Of a stretch of DNA of 64,000 nucleotides, positions 47,054 to 58,949 are shown piece after piece (position 1 is the stretch's first letter; each line of letters starts with the position of its first letter). A program made the position numbers and the translations under genes. This DNA is from Ceratotherium simum simum (Eukaryota > Chordata > Mammalia > Perissodactyla > Rhinocerotidae). The stretch lies in the NCBI RefSeq assembly GCF_000283155.1, contig NW_004454261.1, forward strand, positions 383,312 to 447,311. The letters are read 5' to 3'. Below the pieces are notes generated by a model. It did no database searches and had not been told where the DNA came from. It saw only the letters and a program-made list of their open reading frames with translations.

Positions 47054-47518
47054 TGTGATGGTTAATTTTGTGTCAACGTGACTGGGTCACACGATGCCCA
47101 GATGTCTGGTTAGTCATTATTTCTGGGTATGTCTGGGAGGGTGTTTCTGGAAGAGAATAGCATTTGAATCTGTAGACTAAGAAGAGAGCATCATCCTCCC
47201 CAGGAGGGATGGGCATCATCCAACCCATTGAGGGTCTGAATAGAACAGAAGCAGAGGAAGAGAGGGTACCTGCCTTCCTGCCTGTCTACTTGAGCTGGTG
47301 CATCAGTCTTCTCCCCTTGGACTGGAATTTACATCATCAACTCCCCTGGTTCCTGCCTTCAAACTTGGACCAGAATTACACCAACAGCTTTTCTCAGTCT
47401 CGAGCTTGCAGTTGGCAGATCATGGTATATACTCACATGAGCCAATTCATCATAAAATCTCTCTATAAATATGTATCTCCTATTGGTTCTGTTTCTCTGG
47501 AGAACCTTGACTAACACA
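47054..47518 (+). mobile_element. LTR, family C, plus strand, in L1
   Basis: TGTGATGGTTAATTTTG ... TTGACTAACACA, 465 bp, with a perfect 5-bp TSD GGAAC at 47049-47053 and 47519-47523. The 5-bp duplication fits an LTR retroelement of ERVL/MaLR type. Confidence 0.88.
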
Positions 47519-47970
47519 GGAACCCTCATACATTGCCAGTGGGATTCTAAAATGGCGTAGCCTCTGTGGAAAACAGTCCCGCTGTTCCTCAAAAGTTAAA
47601 CACAGAGTTACCACATGACCCAGCAATTCTACTTCTAGGTATGTACCCAAGAGAAATGGAAACATATGCCTACACGAAAACTTGTACACAAATGTGCATT
47701 GCAACATTATCGCTAATAGCCAAAAATTGAAACAACCTAAATTTCCATCAATGAATGAATAGATAAAAAAAATGTGGTACCTGGATATGATGGAATGTTA
47801 TTTGGCAGCTAAAGAAATGAAGTATGATAAGTGTTACAACATTAACGAACCTTGAAAATATGATGCTAAGTGAAAGAAGTCAGACACAAAAAGCTACATC
47901 TTATATGATTCCATTTATATGAAATGTCCATAATACACAGATCCCTAGAGACAGAAAGTAGACTAGTGGT

Positions 47971-48456
47971 TGTATTAGAGTTCTCCAAAGAAACAGAATC
48001 AGTAGGATGCACAAAAATGTAGGAAAAAAAATTGTTATAAGGAATTCGCTTAAGCAATTATGGAGCCAGACAAGTCCCAAGATCTGCAGTTGGCAAGCTG
48101 GAGACCCAGGAGAGCTGAAGGTGTAATTCAGTCTGAAGGCCCACAAGCTCGAGCCACTAGGAAGAGCCAATGTTTCAGTTGAATATGAAGGTAGGGAGAA
48201 AAAAAAAGAACATCCCAGCTTGAAACCAGTTAGGCAAGAGCCCTCTCTCACTCAGCCCTTTTGTTCTACTCAAGCCTTCAACTGATTGGATGAGGCCCAC
48301 CCACATTAAGGAGGGAAATTTTCTTTACTCATTTTACCGATTTGAGTGTCAATCTCATCCAGAAACACCCTCACAGAGACACACACAATAATGTTTGACC
48401 AAATACCTGGGCACCCTGTGACCCAGTCAACTTAACACGTAAAAGTAACCACCACA
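47971..48456 (-). mobile_element. LTR, family C, minus strand, in the same L1
   Basis: On the + strand TGTATTAGAGTTCTCC ... AACCACCACA, 486 bp, the inverse of the 47054 element's ends. TSD AGTGGT at 47965-47970 and 48457-48462 (5 or 6 bp). Confidence 0.85.
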
Positions 48457-49004
48457 AGTGGTTCTCTAGGGCTGAGGGAGGAGGAATTGGGGAGTAACTG
48501 CTGACGGGTACAGGGTTTCTTTTTGGGATGATGAACATGTTCTAAAATTCATTACGGTAATGGATGCATAACTCTGTGAATGCACTAAAAGGCATTGAAT
48601 TGTACACTTTAAATGGGTGGGTTTTGTGATGTGGTGTGTGAGTTATATCTCAATGAAGCTATACAAAAATAAAAGAGGGAAGGAAGGAAGGAACAGTACT
48701 AAAGCCAAAAAGTCCGTGGAAGAGGAACAGAGCACTGGGGAGACAACGGGCAGAGCAGGAGAGAGATGGAACTCAGGTCCCTTGAGGGAAATGGACAACT
48801 TTCAAGTCTCCAGCCTGAAGTTCTCATGAAACTCGGTTTCTGAAAGTTGTCCTATAAACTATTTCCCCCACCCATCCTGTCTCCTGAACCGACACCATTT
48901 CCCTCCTGTTCCCAGTTCCCTTTCTCAGACCCTGACCTTTCAGCCCAGCCATCAGTCAAGTTCAAACATTTATTTAAGTACAACTAGGTAAAAACTTTAC
49001 ATGC

Positions 49005-49240
49005 CTTGTGATAATAATAGCAAGACATGCAGCATTATGCTAGTGTTTGACATTTTATGTACATTACCCTCTTTAATCCTCACGACAATCCTACGGGGTG
49101 TGTACTTGTATGGTCACTGCCATTTTGCAGAGAAACTGTGGCACAGAGAGGTTAGGTAACTTGCTGGAAGTCACACAGCCAGGAAGGGGGAGAGCTGGGA
49201 TTCAAACTCAGGCAGTCTGGCTCCACAGTCCATGCCCCAC
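49005..49240 (-). repeat. MIR SINE
   Basis: 'ttaatcctcacgacaatcct', 'gcacagagaggttaggtaac', 'agtcacacagccaggaag', 'tgggattcaaactcagg'. Confidence 0.88.
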
Positions 49241-49249
49241 CCCTTACAA

Positions 49250-49425
49250 CAACCCAGTGATTCTGGCACCATTATTTTCCCCATTTTACAGACGAGAAAA
49301 CAGGCTCAGAGAGGTTTAAAAACTTGTCCACGGTCACCAGCTAGTAACTGACAGTGCTAAGTTTTGAACCCAAGTTCTCTGAGTCCGTGTCTCATGATTT
49401 TAATGTTCTGTGCATGCTCTTTTCG
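49250..49425 (-). repeat. Second MIR SINE, adjacent
   Basis: 'ccccattttacagacgagaa', 'ggctcagagaggtttaaaaa', 'tagtaactgacagtgctaag', 'tttgaacccaagttctctg'. Confidence 0.85.
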
Positions 49426-49522
49426 GCAGATGATGATAAAAGCCAGAAAGTATGCTAAGCTGAGGAAGAAAAAACAGTATGTCTTTAAAATTTACTGAAC
49501 GCTGGCTCAAAGATTACGCTGG

Positions 49523-50352
49523 TGTTTCATTTCGGGGAGCAAAATTGTGCTCAGAGACTGAGACCGTCTTTGCCAGTAGTTGATTCAACACAGGTTCACT
49601 GTGGGATTTATAATAGTTTCAAAAGCCAGTAGCATACGGGATAATGCCTCTTAATAAGCGAATAAAGAAATAACATACTGTTAAGCAATGATAGATTAAT
49701 CACACTATTGTTCCAGGCAAGGAGAGACGAAAGGAATAAAGTCAAATTTAACTGAGATGTACCTTTTTATATGAGGAGGCACTCGGAAGAGACGGCTTAA
49801 CCAAATGAGGGCTGAAGTCCAGCTGCCAGTACAAAATGAAAGTGAGAAATCCCCTGTTGCTATAGCACATAGCTAGGGAGAGACTGTGCCGACATCGGCG
49901 GGCAGACTGATCCCCTTCATGGGGCGAAAGCGTGGTTTCTCCACTACTGATAAAAGGGTCTCCCTTCGCACAGTAGGAGCTAACACCCCAAGGACTTCAG
50001 AGAATTTATTTAGGTCAGCAAAGAGTCGCCTGCCCAGATTGAAACTCTCAGATATTCTTCACAAACTCTGGTTATTTATAGTCTAAATTTCCCCTTGCCA
50101 TAATTTCTTCTTTCCTTGTTCATAGTGACAAGCACCCAGCAGTGTTCAACATCAGCTGGGCTACTGAGTTCTCCTCTATGACAACACATGAAGTGCTGTC
50201 ATCCCGACACCACTTACTTTGTTCTTATGTCAGAACAATGACTTCTGTCTTGTCATAAACAAGGAGATTCAAACAACTTCACTAAAGTCATAAACAAGTG
50301 GATTTGTCATTATATCAAACCAATACACGAGAGTTGGTATGGTTATGTAAAC
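49523..50352 (-). mobile_element. LTR, family B, copy 1
   Basis: About 830 bp, similar along its length to 52105-52956 in the same orientation. Shared blocks: 'tctttgccagtagttgatt', 'gcaatgatagattaatcaca', 'ctattgttccaggcaagg', 'gaagtccagctgcca', 'cacaaactctggttatttat'. On the minus strand AATAAA (complement near 50005-50012) is the poly(A) signal. Ends TG...(C)A. Confidence 0.8.
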
Positions 50353-50929
50353 TGAGTTTCTGCAAGACCTTACCAGCCCTAGGACCCAAATGAAACTATT
50401 TGAACAAAAATAGCTCAAATTTCCCCAGTGGGGGAGACCGCATCCCTCAGTATGCTACAAGGGCCCATAGAGCCCCCTCATTCTGCATTTCTCGGATTCC
50501 GGGGGATTGTCCCGTATTAAGATGCACCTATGGGCAGCGTCGCCTCCTCAGTAAGTACATCAGTATTCAGAGGCACAGCCCTGGAGGAATTAAAACCTGT
50601 GGGGCTCAAAGCTATCAGACAGTGGGACCTCCCCCAGTATTGTGGTCTAGCAGAGGGCTGTAGGATCATTCAGTCTTAGTGAAAGCAATTCATCAATTCT
50701 TCCTCACATTCTCTCTGTTCCCCATGGGGGTCACACGAGACCCAATGAAGGCAAAAATACATGCTGGTAGACCTGGGGCGGACCCTTCTCTTCTCTCCTC
50801 CCACCCCAAGATGATATTACCATTGCATGGTTCTTCCCTCCCTTTGAATTAACTCTATACCTCAAAGAGTCTTCATTATCATTTTGCAAATAGACTCAGA
50901 TAGATTGTGCCTCATTGCTCAAGAGACAG
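50353..50929. other. Unclassified DNA between two LTRs
   Basis: If the family B pair is one provirus, this and 51547-52104 would be its residual internal sequence. I see no gag, pol or env motif, no clear primer-binding site and no polypurine tract. Confidence 0.35.
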
Positions 50930-51546
50930 GCCCAGACATGCCTGGGCTTTCTTTAGAATGAGGTGCCACCTGGACTCACAGGCTCAGATACAGGCCGAAA
51001 GTGAAACCAGGGGCCAACTTTCTTCAACTATACTCAGTTAACAGTTGTCTGTTTGCAAAAGCAGTTAGATAACGCATTACTAAAGCCCACCCTATAGATA
51101 ACATCTCTGATGCTTGGGTCGTCATGGTAATGGGTGCTTAAGTTGTTTTTCAGGAACTGAGAGCTGACTCCTTGTCCTGTTCAGGCTGGTTAAGATCACC
51201 GATTCATCAACTGGGCTTGCGTGAAAACTCTACCCTCAGATTGTGTTAACGCCCGCCATTTTGTAAACAAGCATTGTATAAAGAGCCATGAAGCTTGACA
51301 GCTTGTGCAGATCATCAATTACCTCACGTCTCCTTACTTCCAATCATCTATCCCCACACTTCAGACGACCCTGACCCTCTGTCCCATAAATATCCCTAGT
51401 CTCTATTTTTGGGGAGGTGGATTTGAGACTTGTTCTCCCATCTCCCCACTTGGCTGCCTTTTGAATAAACTGCTTCTCTGCTGCAAACTCGTTGTCTTGG
51501 TGATTGGCATACCATGTGGTAGGCAAAGTGAACCTGGTTCAGTAAG
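50930..51546 (+). mobile_element. LTR, family A, copy 4, lying between the family B LTRs
   Basis: Shares 'gtcatggtaatgggtgctta', 'gatcatcaattacctcac', 'cccataaatatccctagtc', 'cttggctgccttttgaataa' with the other copies. AATAAA near 51464 is the poly(A) motif. Ends 'gaacctggttcagtaa'. The left boundary is approximate. Confidence 0.72.
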
Positions 51547-52104
51547 AAAAACACACACACAGAACATGCCCTCTCCCTTCTCACACACACACAGACTTTC
51601 ATAAGACCCTGGGGGGCTTACAGGGTGTGTGATACTTGCCTAATACATATGTGTTACAAAATTTTTCAGCAAGACAAATAACTTAAGATGATGGCTAACT
51701 TCATCTAATGTCTCATGAAATTTTCATGGGTAATCTAAACATAATTGTTAAGAACAAGTGAATTAAAGAAATGCAAGTGAGATAAAAGTTTATGAGTAAA
51801 CTTTCCAACAATGATTATGTTTTATAAAATACGTCTACTTTCAAATAGTTTCCGAAATCTTTTTGGAAACTTGAAACCTTAAAGTTCTACTACATTAAGT
51901 TAAATGATGGCTATTCACGGAACATCCAGATAATTTCTCAATAAGGTAATATACTGAAACATTAATTGCTAAATGTAAAATTTTACCTTCTTTTGGCTTC
52001 CTATTTGAACTAAAGACTTTGGGGTCTGTTAGTAAACATGTCTTGCACCACACTGAAAAACTGTACTATGAGGAAGCATATGCTTCTAGAAATAATGAAA
52101 TCTT
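51547..52104. other. AT-rich unclassified DNA
   Basis: Begins with a (CA)-rich stretch (51550-51595). No protein motif seen. Confidence 0.3.
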
Positions 52105-52956
52105 TGTTTTGTTTTGGGGTATAAAATTATGCTCAGAGACTGAGCCTGTCTTTGCCAGTAGTTGATTTAACCCAGGTTCATGTGGGATTTATAATAGTTT
52201 CACAGGCCAATAACATACAGAATAGTGTCTCTTCATAAGCCAACAATGAAATAACATACTCCTAAGCAATGATAGATTAATCACACTATTGTTCCAGGCA
52301 AGGGGAGATGAAAGGAATGAAGTCCAAACTTAATCAGGGTGTACCTTTTTATACAAGGAGGCACTTGGGAGAGACGGCGTAACCAAGAACTGAAGTCCAG
52401 CTGCCAACGCAACAGGAAAGTGAAAGTCCTTTGTTGCTAGAGCACATTGCTAGGGAAAGATGGTGCTGATGCTGGCAGGCAGGTTGATCTCTTTCATGAG
52501 GCTGCTGCAATTTTTGTCATCACTACCAATCAAGGAGTGGCCCTTCGCACAGCAGGAGCTAATACAAAGCCTTCAGAGAGTTTATTTAGGTCAGCAAAAA
52601 GTCACCTTGCCCAGACTGAAACTCTTGGATATACCTCACAAACTCTGGTTATTTATAGTCTAAATGTCCCCTTTCCATAATTTCTTCTTCACATGTTCTT
52701 ACTAATAAGCTCCCAGCAGTGTTCATCACCCGTTGAGCTGCTGGACTCTTATCGACAACAGATGAGATGATGGCGTCCTGACACAACTTTCTTCCTTCAT
52801 TCTTAACGCCTTTTTTTGTCTTGATCGTAAACCAGTGGATTCATTCAAACTACTTCATGTCAGTCATAAACAAGTGGATTTGAAACTATATCAAATCAAA
52901 ACACAACAATACTATATACACAAATTTGCCAATCTACAGAATGCTGTTATGTAACA
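52105..52956 (-). mobile_element. LTR, family B, copy 2
   Basis: 852 bp from TGTTTTGTTTTGGGG to GCTGTTATGTAACA on the + strand. It has the same orientation as copy 1, with many substitutions and small indels between them. Confidence 0.82.
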
Positions 52957-53133
52957 GAGAGCTCATACTTGCTTATTTCCTAGTTTTCACTAGAAATTAA
53001 GGTTTCCAAGAGTTAAGAATTCTAGTTAATATATGTAACTAAAACTAGCAGAAATAATTCCCCAAAGAGGGCAGAGGAGAAGATTTTCTCTCCTATACCA
53101 TACATATCTGACTGGGCACACAGACCTTAATTC

Positions 53134-53746
53134 TGTCAAGTAAAAAACAAATCCAGTTTTAGTAAGGAGAGACTTTATTCAAAAGGATTCTTGCAAGGGG
53201 GAAAAGGAAATATTGAAATAGGTCAGGGGGACAATTGCAAAAGAGAACATTCTGATGATAAAGTCTTCAAGCATCTCAAGAATTAGGCAGAAAAACGGTT
53301 TTCCTTTATAGAGAGGAATAAACCGTGCTAGAAAGAATTGAGCTTTCTAGAACTGAGAAAGTGGGATGAAAGGCTGGCATGGTGGGACAGCAGATCAGAG
53401 GAAGTTTTACCCTGAGGCCAGCCTGTTCTCGGGAGGGGATGTCTGCTGGCTCAGGGTGAGGGGAGGCCTCAGTTCAGGGGCCTGGAGGAAGGAGAGGAGC
53501 TTGACCAAAGTTTGGTTAACAAGCATTTTGTTCCGATTGATCAGTGGGGACAAGCAGTTCAGCTAATCATTTATGAGGCAAAGAACAGGAATTGGGAGAG
53601 TCTGGGTCTGTTCTTGTTACAGATAAACAAGAGAGGCATCTGTAAGTCTTATCTTAGTCATACAGGGAAGGACAGCTCCCTGCAGTTAGTAGTTTTTTGG
53701 TAAAAAAGAGTAAGGGGATTTCTTAAACTTCTGGTAAAACTCAACA
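53134..53746 (-). mobile_element. Solo LTR, minus strand
   Basis: TGTCAAGTAAAAAACAAATC ... GGTAAAACTCAACA, about 613 bp. On the minus strand 'TTGAATAAAGTCTCTCC' (near 53165-53182) is a canonical R/U5 poly(A) motif. No clear TSD. Confidence 0.75.
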
Positions 53747-53809
53747 TTGCCAACTCATAGCAGCAGACAGATAAGAAAACTTCAAGAACCTGCAAACTGA
53801 GTGCCTTGG

Positions 53810-53910
53810 TTTTCCATTTGATTTATTCATTCTACACATGCTTAATGAGAACCTGCTATGCACTACAATGTGTCTGCTGGGGACACAGTGTGACCTGTAT
53901 CCCATAACGT
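53810..53910 (-). repeat. L2 3' fragment
   Basis: 'tttattcattctacacatgc' and 'gagaacctgctatgcactac' fit a complement L2 end. Confidence 0.55.
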
Positions 53911-54329
53911 TCCCTGTTTTGGCAGTATCAGTCAGGTCCAGCCAGGAAACAAAGAGCACATGTTTAGTAAAGGGACCATGCTTAACACTGTGGACAGGGT
54001 TAAGGGAACCCACCAGGAATGGTGTGGAGCACAGCACTAGCCACAGCCCACATTGGGCGAGAGGAGGAAGCAATTACTGGAACCCAAGGAAAATAGCTCT
54101 AGTTGTAGAAGGGCCACCGGCGAGGATCTGTAGCCTTTGGTGAAGTGTTCAAGCACAACTTTCAAAACATGAAAACCATCATGGCCATACTAACATAAAA
54201 TGAACATGTGTCAAAGATTTTATTCAATTCATTCATTTAAGGAGGAACCAGTAAGAGGCTAAGACAGGTTCAAATCGAAGGAATATAATTTACATAGTCA
54301 AAGAAGTCCTAAAATGAATTTGCTAATAG
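53911..54329. other. No feature recognised
   Basis: Two opposed open frames of about 100 codons overlap here without domains. Confidence 0.3.
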
Positions 54330-54855
54330 ACACAAAACTGATTAATGCTTGTACACAAATATCTGGTGTAGCATTATTCATAATAGCCAAAATGTGGAAA
54401 CAACCCAAATGTCCATTAACTGATGAATAGAGAAACAAAATGTGCTGAAATGTACATCCATACAATGTAGTATTATTCAGGCGTAAAAAGGAAGAAAGTA
54501 CTGATATACGCTACAATGTGGATGAACCTTGAAAACATTATGTTAAGTGAAAGAAGCCAGATGCAACAGATCACACGGTGTATGATTCCATTCGTATGAA
54601 ATGCTCAGAACAGGCAAATCTGTGGGGGCAAAAAGTATATTAGTAGTTACCAGGGGCTGGGGGGGGAGTAAGAATAAGGAGGTGACAGCTAAAGGGCATG
54701 GAGTTTTTTTGGAGAGGTGATGAAAATATTCTAAAATTGATCATGGTAATGGTTGCACAACTCAGAATATACTAAAAGCCACTGAGTTGTGTACTTTAAA
54801 TGGTGTGTGAATGTGAATTGTATCTCAATCAAGCTATTACCAAGAAAAAAAAAAA
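54330..54855 (+). mobile_element. L1 3' end
   Basis: 'gtagcattattcataatagc', 'gaaacaacccaaatgtccat', 'ctacaatgtggatgaacctt', 3'UTR end 'gaattgtatctcaatcaagc' and an A tail. Confidence 0.85.
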
Positions 54856-55039
54856 CTGGTTAGTCATGTCCTAGAGAGTCAAAGACACATACACACACCC
54901 TGTAACTTTTGTCTCTTCTCCTGGAAAGAATCTACATGTTCACATATAGTTTTACAATATCTGGACTCTAATAAAGTAGAAAATAGTTAATTCAACCAGA
55001 GGCACATTTTCTACTTATACGACGTTATGAAAAAGAAAA

Positions 55040-55545
55040 AGCTAAAGAGACAGAAATCATGTCTGAGGCTGCCAGGAACTGGAGGAGGTCTTGAGGAAAA
55101 CGACGTGAAGGAACTATGCGGGTTGGTGGAAATGCTCCCTGCCTTCATTGTGGTGGTGATTACTCAACTGTAATACATTTGAATACTCAAAAAAACTGTG
55201 AAAGAGGGAAGAATAAATAGGCGGAGCACAGAGGATTTTTAGGGCAGTGAAACTATTCTGCATGATACTGTAACGGTGGGTATGTGTCATACATCCGCAT
55301 AACACCAAGAGTGAACCCTAATATAAACTAAGGACTCTGGGTGATAATGATGTGTCGATGTAGGTCCATGAGTTATGGGAGATGTCAATAGCTGGGGAGG
55401 ATGTACATGTGACGGGGCAGGGAGTCTATGGGAACTCTGTACTTTCTGCTCAGTTTCGCTATGAATCTAAAATTGCTGTAAAGAAAAAGTTTTTTAAACC
55501 ATACACCTAAAAAGCATGAATTTCACTGTATGTAAATTAAAGTTC
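55040..55545 (+). mobile_element. L1 3'UTR-type fragment
   Basis: 'caccaagagtgaaccctaa', 'ctttctgctcagtttcgct', 'aaaattgctgtaaagaaaa' parallel the 3'UTR at 18300-18500. Confidence 0.6.
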
Positions 55546-56309
55546 GGTTCATGACTTTTTTGAAAGACGCATTTTTTGAGACGATTCAATAAATTTTGAG
55601 TAAGCCTGTTGAGATATACCCCTGAGATCTCTCTAAGAAAGAATTTGCCATTCAGCTGCAAGAAATGCAGTTTGCTGAAAGCTTCCAGCTGTCAACACCT
55701 TCAGGATCTGTCCCAGATCTCACTCCTCCTCGGCAGCCCATCCGTGGTAAGCACAGCAAGGGGACCAGGAGTTCTGACCAATGCAGGATTCCTGAATGAC
55801 TCATCGTCACTTCTGATTTCCACATTGGCTTGGCTGGAACTTGGTCAGATCTGGATTGTAGCCTGAGGTTCTCTCTGCCCAGTCCTGCTTCCTTCCTATT
55901 TCCATCTGTGAGTCATGCTCTTCAAATAATTATCTGATGGGCCTGATGCAATTCCAGCATCCACTTCCTTAGAAAACCCAACTGACACACGTGTTAAGCA
56001 ATGAAACTGAAAGCACATGTGGCTGCCCATCTGCCTTTCTCCAAGTTTTAGGTAACTTTTTCTTAACATAAGGTGACCTGGCAAAGAGGGAGCTAAGAGG
56101 AATATATACCCAGCCCTCAATGACCTCCTATCCTCCATCCCTTTCCAGTGCCTCCCACGGACTGAATCCAGCTGGAAGCCAGGGGCAGGAAGGAACCTGT
56201 CGATGCTTTCAATAAAGATCTTCCTCCCAGGAGGTGGAGAAGGGGGGAGAGCGCATCTGAAGAGACAAACAGAAAATATCCCCACTCTCAGTGAGCCGAA
56301 ACATCAACC
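55546..56309. other. Unclassified, possibly old LTR-derived
   Basis: No exon recognised. The minus-strand 129-codon open frame at 55896-56285 has no family resemblance that I can support. Confidence 0.3.
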
Positions 56310-56640
56310 CGAGAGACAGAGTATATTAAGAGAACTGTAGCTGTTGCAACAGATAAACCCCAAAGTCCCGGTGACTTAACTCAACAGAAGCTTACACTTT
56401 GTCCACATAAAATGTAAAACAGGTGTTTCCTGCTTGTCAGGAAGCACTCCTCCAAGCAGTGGCACAAGGATTCAGGCTTCTTCCATGCTGTAGTTCTACC
56501 ATTCATTGACATGTTCATGCACAAAAAAGGAAAGATGATGAAGGATGATTTTTAGGAGTTTTTATGTGCCAGGTATGGAAGCAAAGCATCTGGCTTCCTC
56601 TCAGAGCACATTGACTAGAACTCACCCAACCTAGAGTGAA
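56310..56640 (-). mobile_element. Probable old interspersed repeat
   Basis: 'gtagctgttgcaacagataa', 'ccccaaagtcccggtgactt', 'caacagaagcttacactttg' has the pattern of an ancient LTR in complement. Name not assigned. Confidence 0.45.
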
Positions 56641-57324
56641 GGTCACTGGGAAACACAGTCTCAGAGCTGTGTGTGCCCAAGAAGAAAAGGGAACAGCTTT
56701 GGCGAACTGCTAGCCAGTCTCTGGGTGGGCAGCAAACAAATTATTATCAAAAATAAACAAATTTTTTAAATGGCAGTTGTAATAAGATTTATAAAGGCAT
56801 CAGTTCAGAGAGTTATAAGATTATATAACAGAGAGATTTTTTTTTTTTTGCTTACTTTGGGGGCAGAAGTTAAGGAAGGAGTCTTTGAAGAAGTGGCATT
56901 TAAGGCAAACACTAAGAATGAACAGGAGTTGGAATTGGCTAGGAGAAGGAGGGGGACAGGTTCATAGGGAGAAAGGAAGGGAGTTCCTGACTACAGGACC
57001 AGCAGTAGGCAATAGGTGAGAAGTGGGAAGAAGAAGCCAGAAGCAGATGAGGAAGAGCGAGTGCAAGATCCTTCTGAAGAACTAGGCAGAGACTAGCTCA
57101 CTCAGGCTGGCAGAGAGAAGTCAAGTCTGCAGGCCCTAACAAGATCTGATTGGACAGGGATCAAGGCTCAAGTCCAAGACTGCCCAGTAGGGTCACACCA
57201 TGTTGGAAGGTGATTAATTCAGCCAATCAGCTCTTCCCTGGCACACATCCCACTGTCCATGGTTCTGAAGTCTCTTTCCACACAGGACTAGTGATCCCAA
57301 TCAACAGGTTGGCTACATAGAAAT
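56641..57324. other. No gene recognised
   Basis: Purine-rich 56850-57120, otherwise featureless to me. Confidence 0.3.
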
Positions 57325-57720
57325 GACCAGTCGTATTAGTCAGCTACTGCTGTGTAACAAATTACCAAAAATTTAGTGGCTTAAAAGAGCACTCAGGTAT
57401 TATCTCATGATGTCCATAGGTCAGGAGATTGGGCAAGGCTTAGCCGGATTCTATGCTCAGGATTTCACAATTAAGATGTTAACCAATCTGTGTTCTTATC
57501 TGAAGTCTTGACGGGGGATGAACCATGTCCATGTTCTTTCACGTTTTGGGCACAATTTAGTTCCTTGCAGTTGAGGTCCCCACTTTCTTGCTCATTGTTG
57601 ACCAGGGGTCACTCTCAGCTCAAAGATATTCTCAAGTTTCTGCCACGTGATCCCCTCCATCTTCAAAGCCAACAAAGGGACAGGTTGAATCCTTCTCAAG
57701 TTCTGAATCTCTCTGGCTTT
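57325..57720 (-). mobile_element. Probable old interspersed repeat
   Basis: 'tagtcagctactgctgtgta', 'acaaattaccaaaaatttag', 'tggcttaaaagagcac', 'ggtcaggagattgggcaag' resemble a common ancient mammalian repeat in complement. Confidence 0.5.
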
Positions 57721-57844
57721 TGACTTTCTGCATCTCTGACTTCTAGATTCAGATTTAAAGAGCTTGGGTAATTAGCTAAGCCCCCTTGGATAATCTCCTT
57801 TTTGATTAACTCAAAGTCAACTAAGCAAAATCCCTTACAATCAT

Positions 57845-57987
57845 GGGAGTGATACAGAAACAACCCAAATATCCATCAACTGGGGAATGGATAACTAAAT
57901 TTTTCTCTATTCATACAATGAAATGTTATTCAACAATAAAAAAGGAAGGAACTACTGCTACACAGAATGTGGGTAAAACATTATTTT
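57845..57987 (+). mobile_element. L1 3' fragment truncated by ERV insertion
   Basis: 'acagaaacaacccaaatatc', 'caactggggaatggataact', 'atgttattcaacaataaaaa' stops abruptly at the LTR. Confidence 0.75.
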
Positions 57988-58517
57988 TGTTACCACACAA
58001 AGGGCATGATCTGCTTGCCACGAGACAAAAGCCAATCATCAAGAGGCAAGGTGATAGGAGAGAAAGGACTTTTTATTACAGCTTGCTAGCAAGAGGAAAG
58101 ATGGTTGACTGACGTCTGAAAAAAAAAGCATCTTAAGGGGGCAGAAGCCCTTACAGCAGTTATATAGGTCAGTGGGTTACAGGGGAGGGGGTTAGGAATG
58201 CCAACCCTCTGATGTTACAGACTGGGAGTCACCACACCAGATCATTCAGTTTTCATTGATGATGACTATCAGCATAGACTGTCTGTTTGAGGGTCATCAC
58301 ATTCCTAAGGAACTCAAAAGATCAAAGTTATCATCCCATCACAGCTGGGATGGAGGCATATGCATAAGCAGGGTTATAAAATCTACAGAGCAGTTAGATC
58401 CCCTGGAGGGTACATATCCAGCTGGGTTAGTTAGTCAGAGATCATTCAAAGTTACAATAGAGTTTCTTTTCTACAATATGGCTTCCCTTATGTCAACCTT
58501 GTCTTGAGCCAGTATCA
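57988..58517 (-). mobile_element. 3' LTR of a minus-strand ERV
   Basis: 530 bp, + strand TGTTACCACACAAAGG ... GAGCCAGTATCA. On the minus strand it reads TGATACTGG..., then a TATATAA box (near 58160), then AATAAAAAG (near 58065-58075), ending GGTAACA. The bases just outside on the + strand, cttccccctcattctttgg, are the complement of a polypurine tract (GAATGAGGGGGAAG), which marks this as a 3' LTR. Confidence 0.85.
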
Positions 58518-58702
58518 CTTCCCCCTCATTCTTTGGTCATCTCTCATTCTTGAGGGATTCGGGGTAACGATCGATCTAGCTACTTCCTGCTCAATTGGGG
58601 CATAGGTATGGGTTAGAAGAATGAAATTGCTTATCACTCATCTAGAGATATTCTCTTGTTCCTGGCTTCAAGTTGACATTTTGCATTATAAGAATTTTTG
58701 TA

Positions 58703-58949
58703 GGCTGGCCCGGTGGCACAAGCGGTTAAGTGCGCGCGCTCCACTGTGGTGGCCCGGGGTTCACCAGTTCAGATCCCAGGCGCACACCAACGCACTGCTT
58801 GGCAAGCCATGCTGTGGCAGGGTCCCATATAAAGTGGAGGCAGATGGGCACGGATGTTAGCCCAGGGCCAGTCTTCCTCAGCAAAAATAAAAAAAAGGAG
58901 GATTGGCAGATGTTAGCACAGGGCTGATCTTCCTCACAAAAAAAAAAAA
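58703..58949 (+). mobile_element. ERE SINE (long form) in ERV
   Basis: TSD AGAATTTTTGTA at 58691-58702 and 58950-58961. Contains near-consensus 'aagcggttaagtgcgcgcgc'. Confidence 0.95.

Larger units (their letters stand above)
46675..48680 (+). mobile_element. L1 3' end carrying one ERE and two LTRs
   Basis: ORF2 end from 'catgtcccctaggatggct', continuing at 47015-47053, 47519-47970 and 48457-48680, with the 3'UTR ending 'gttatatctcaatgaagc'. Three later insertions split it into four pieces. Confidence 0.88.
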
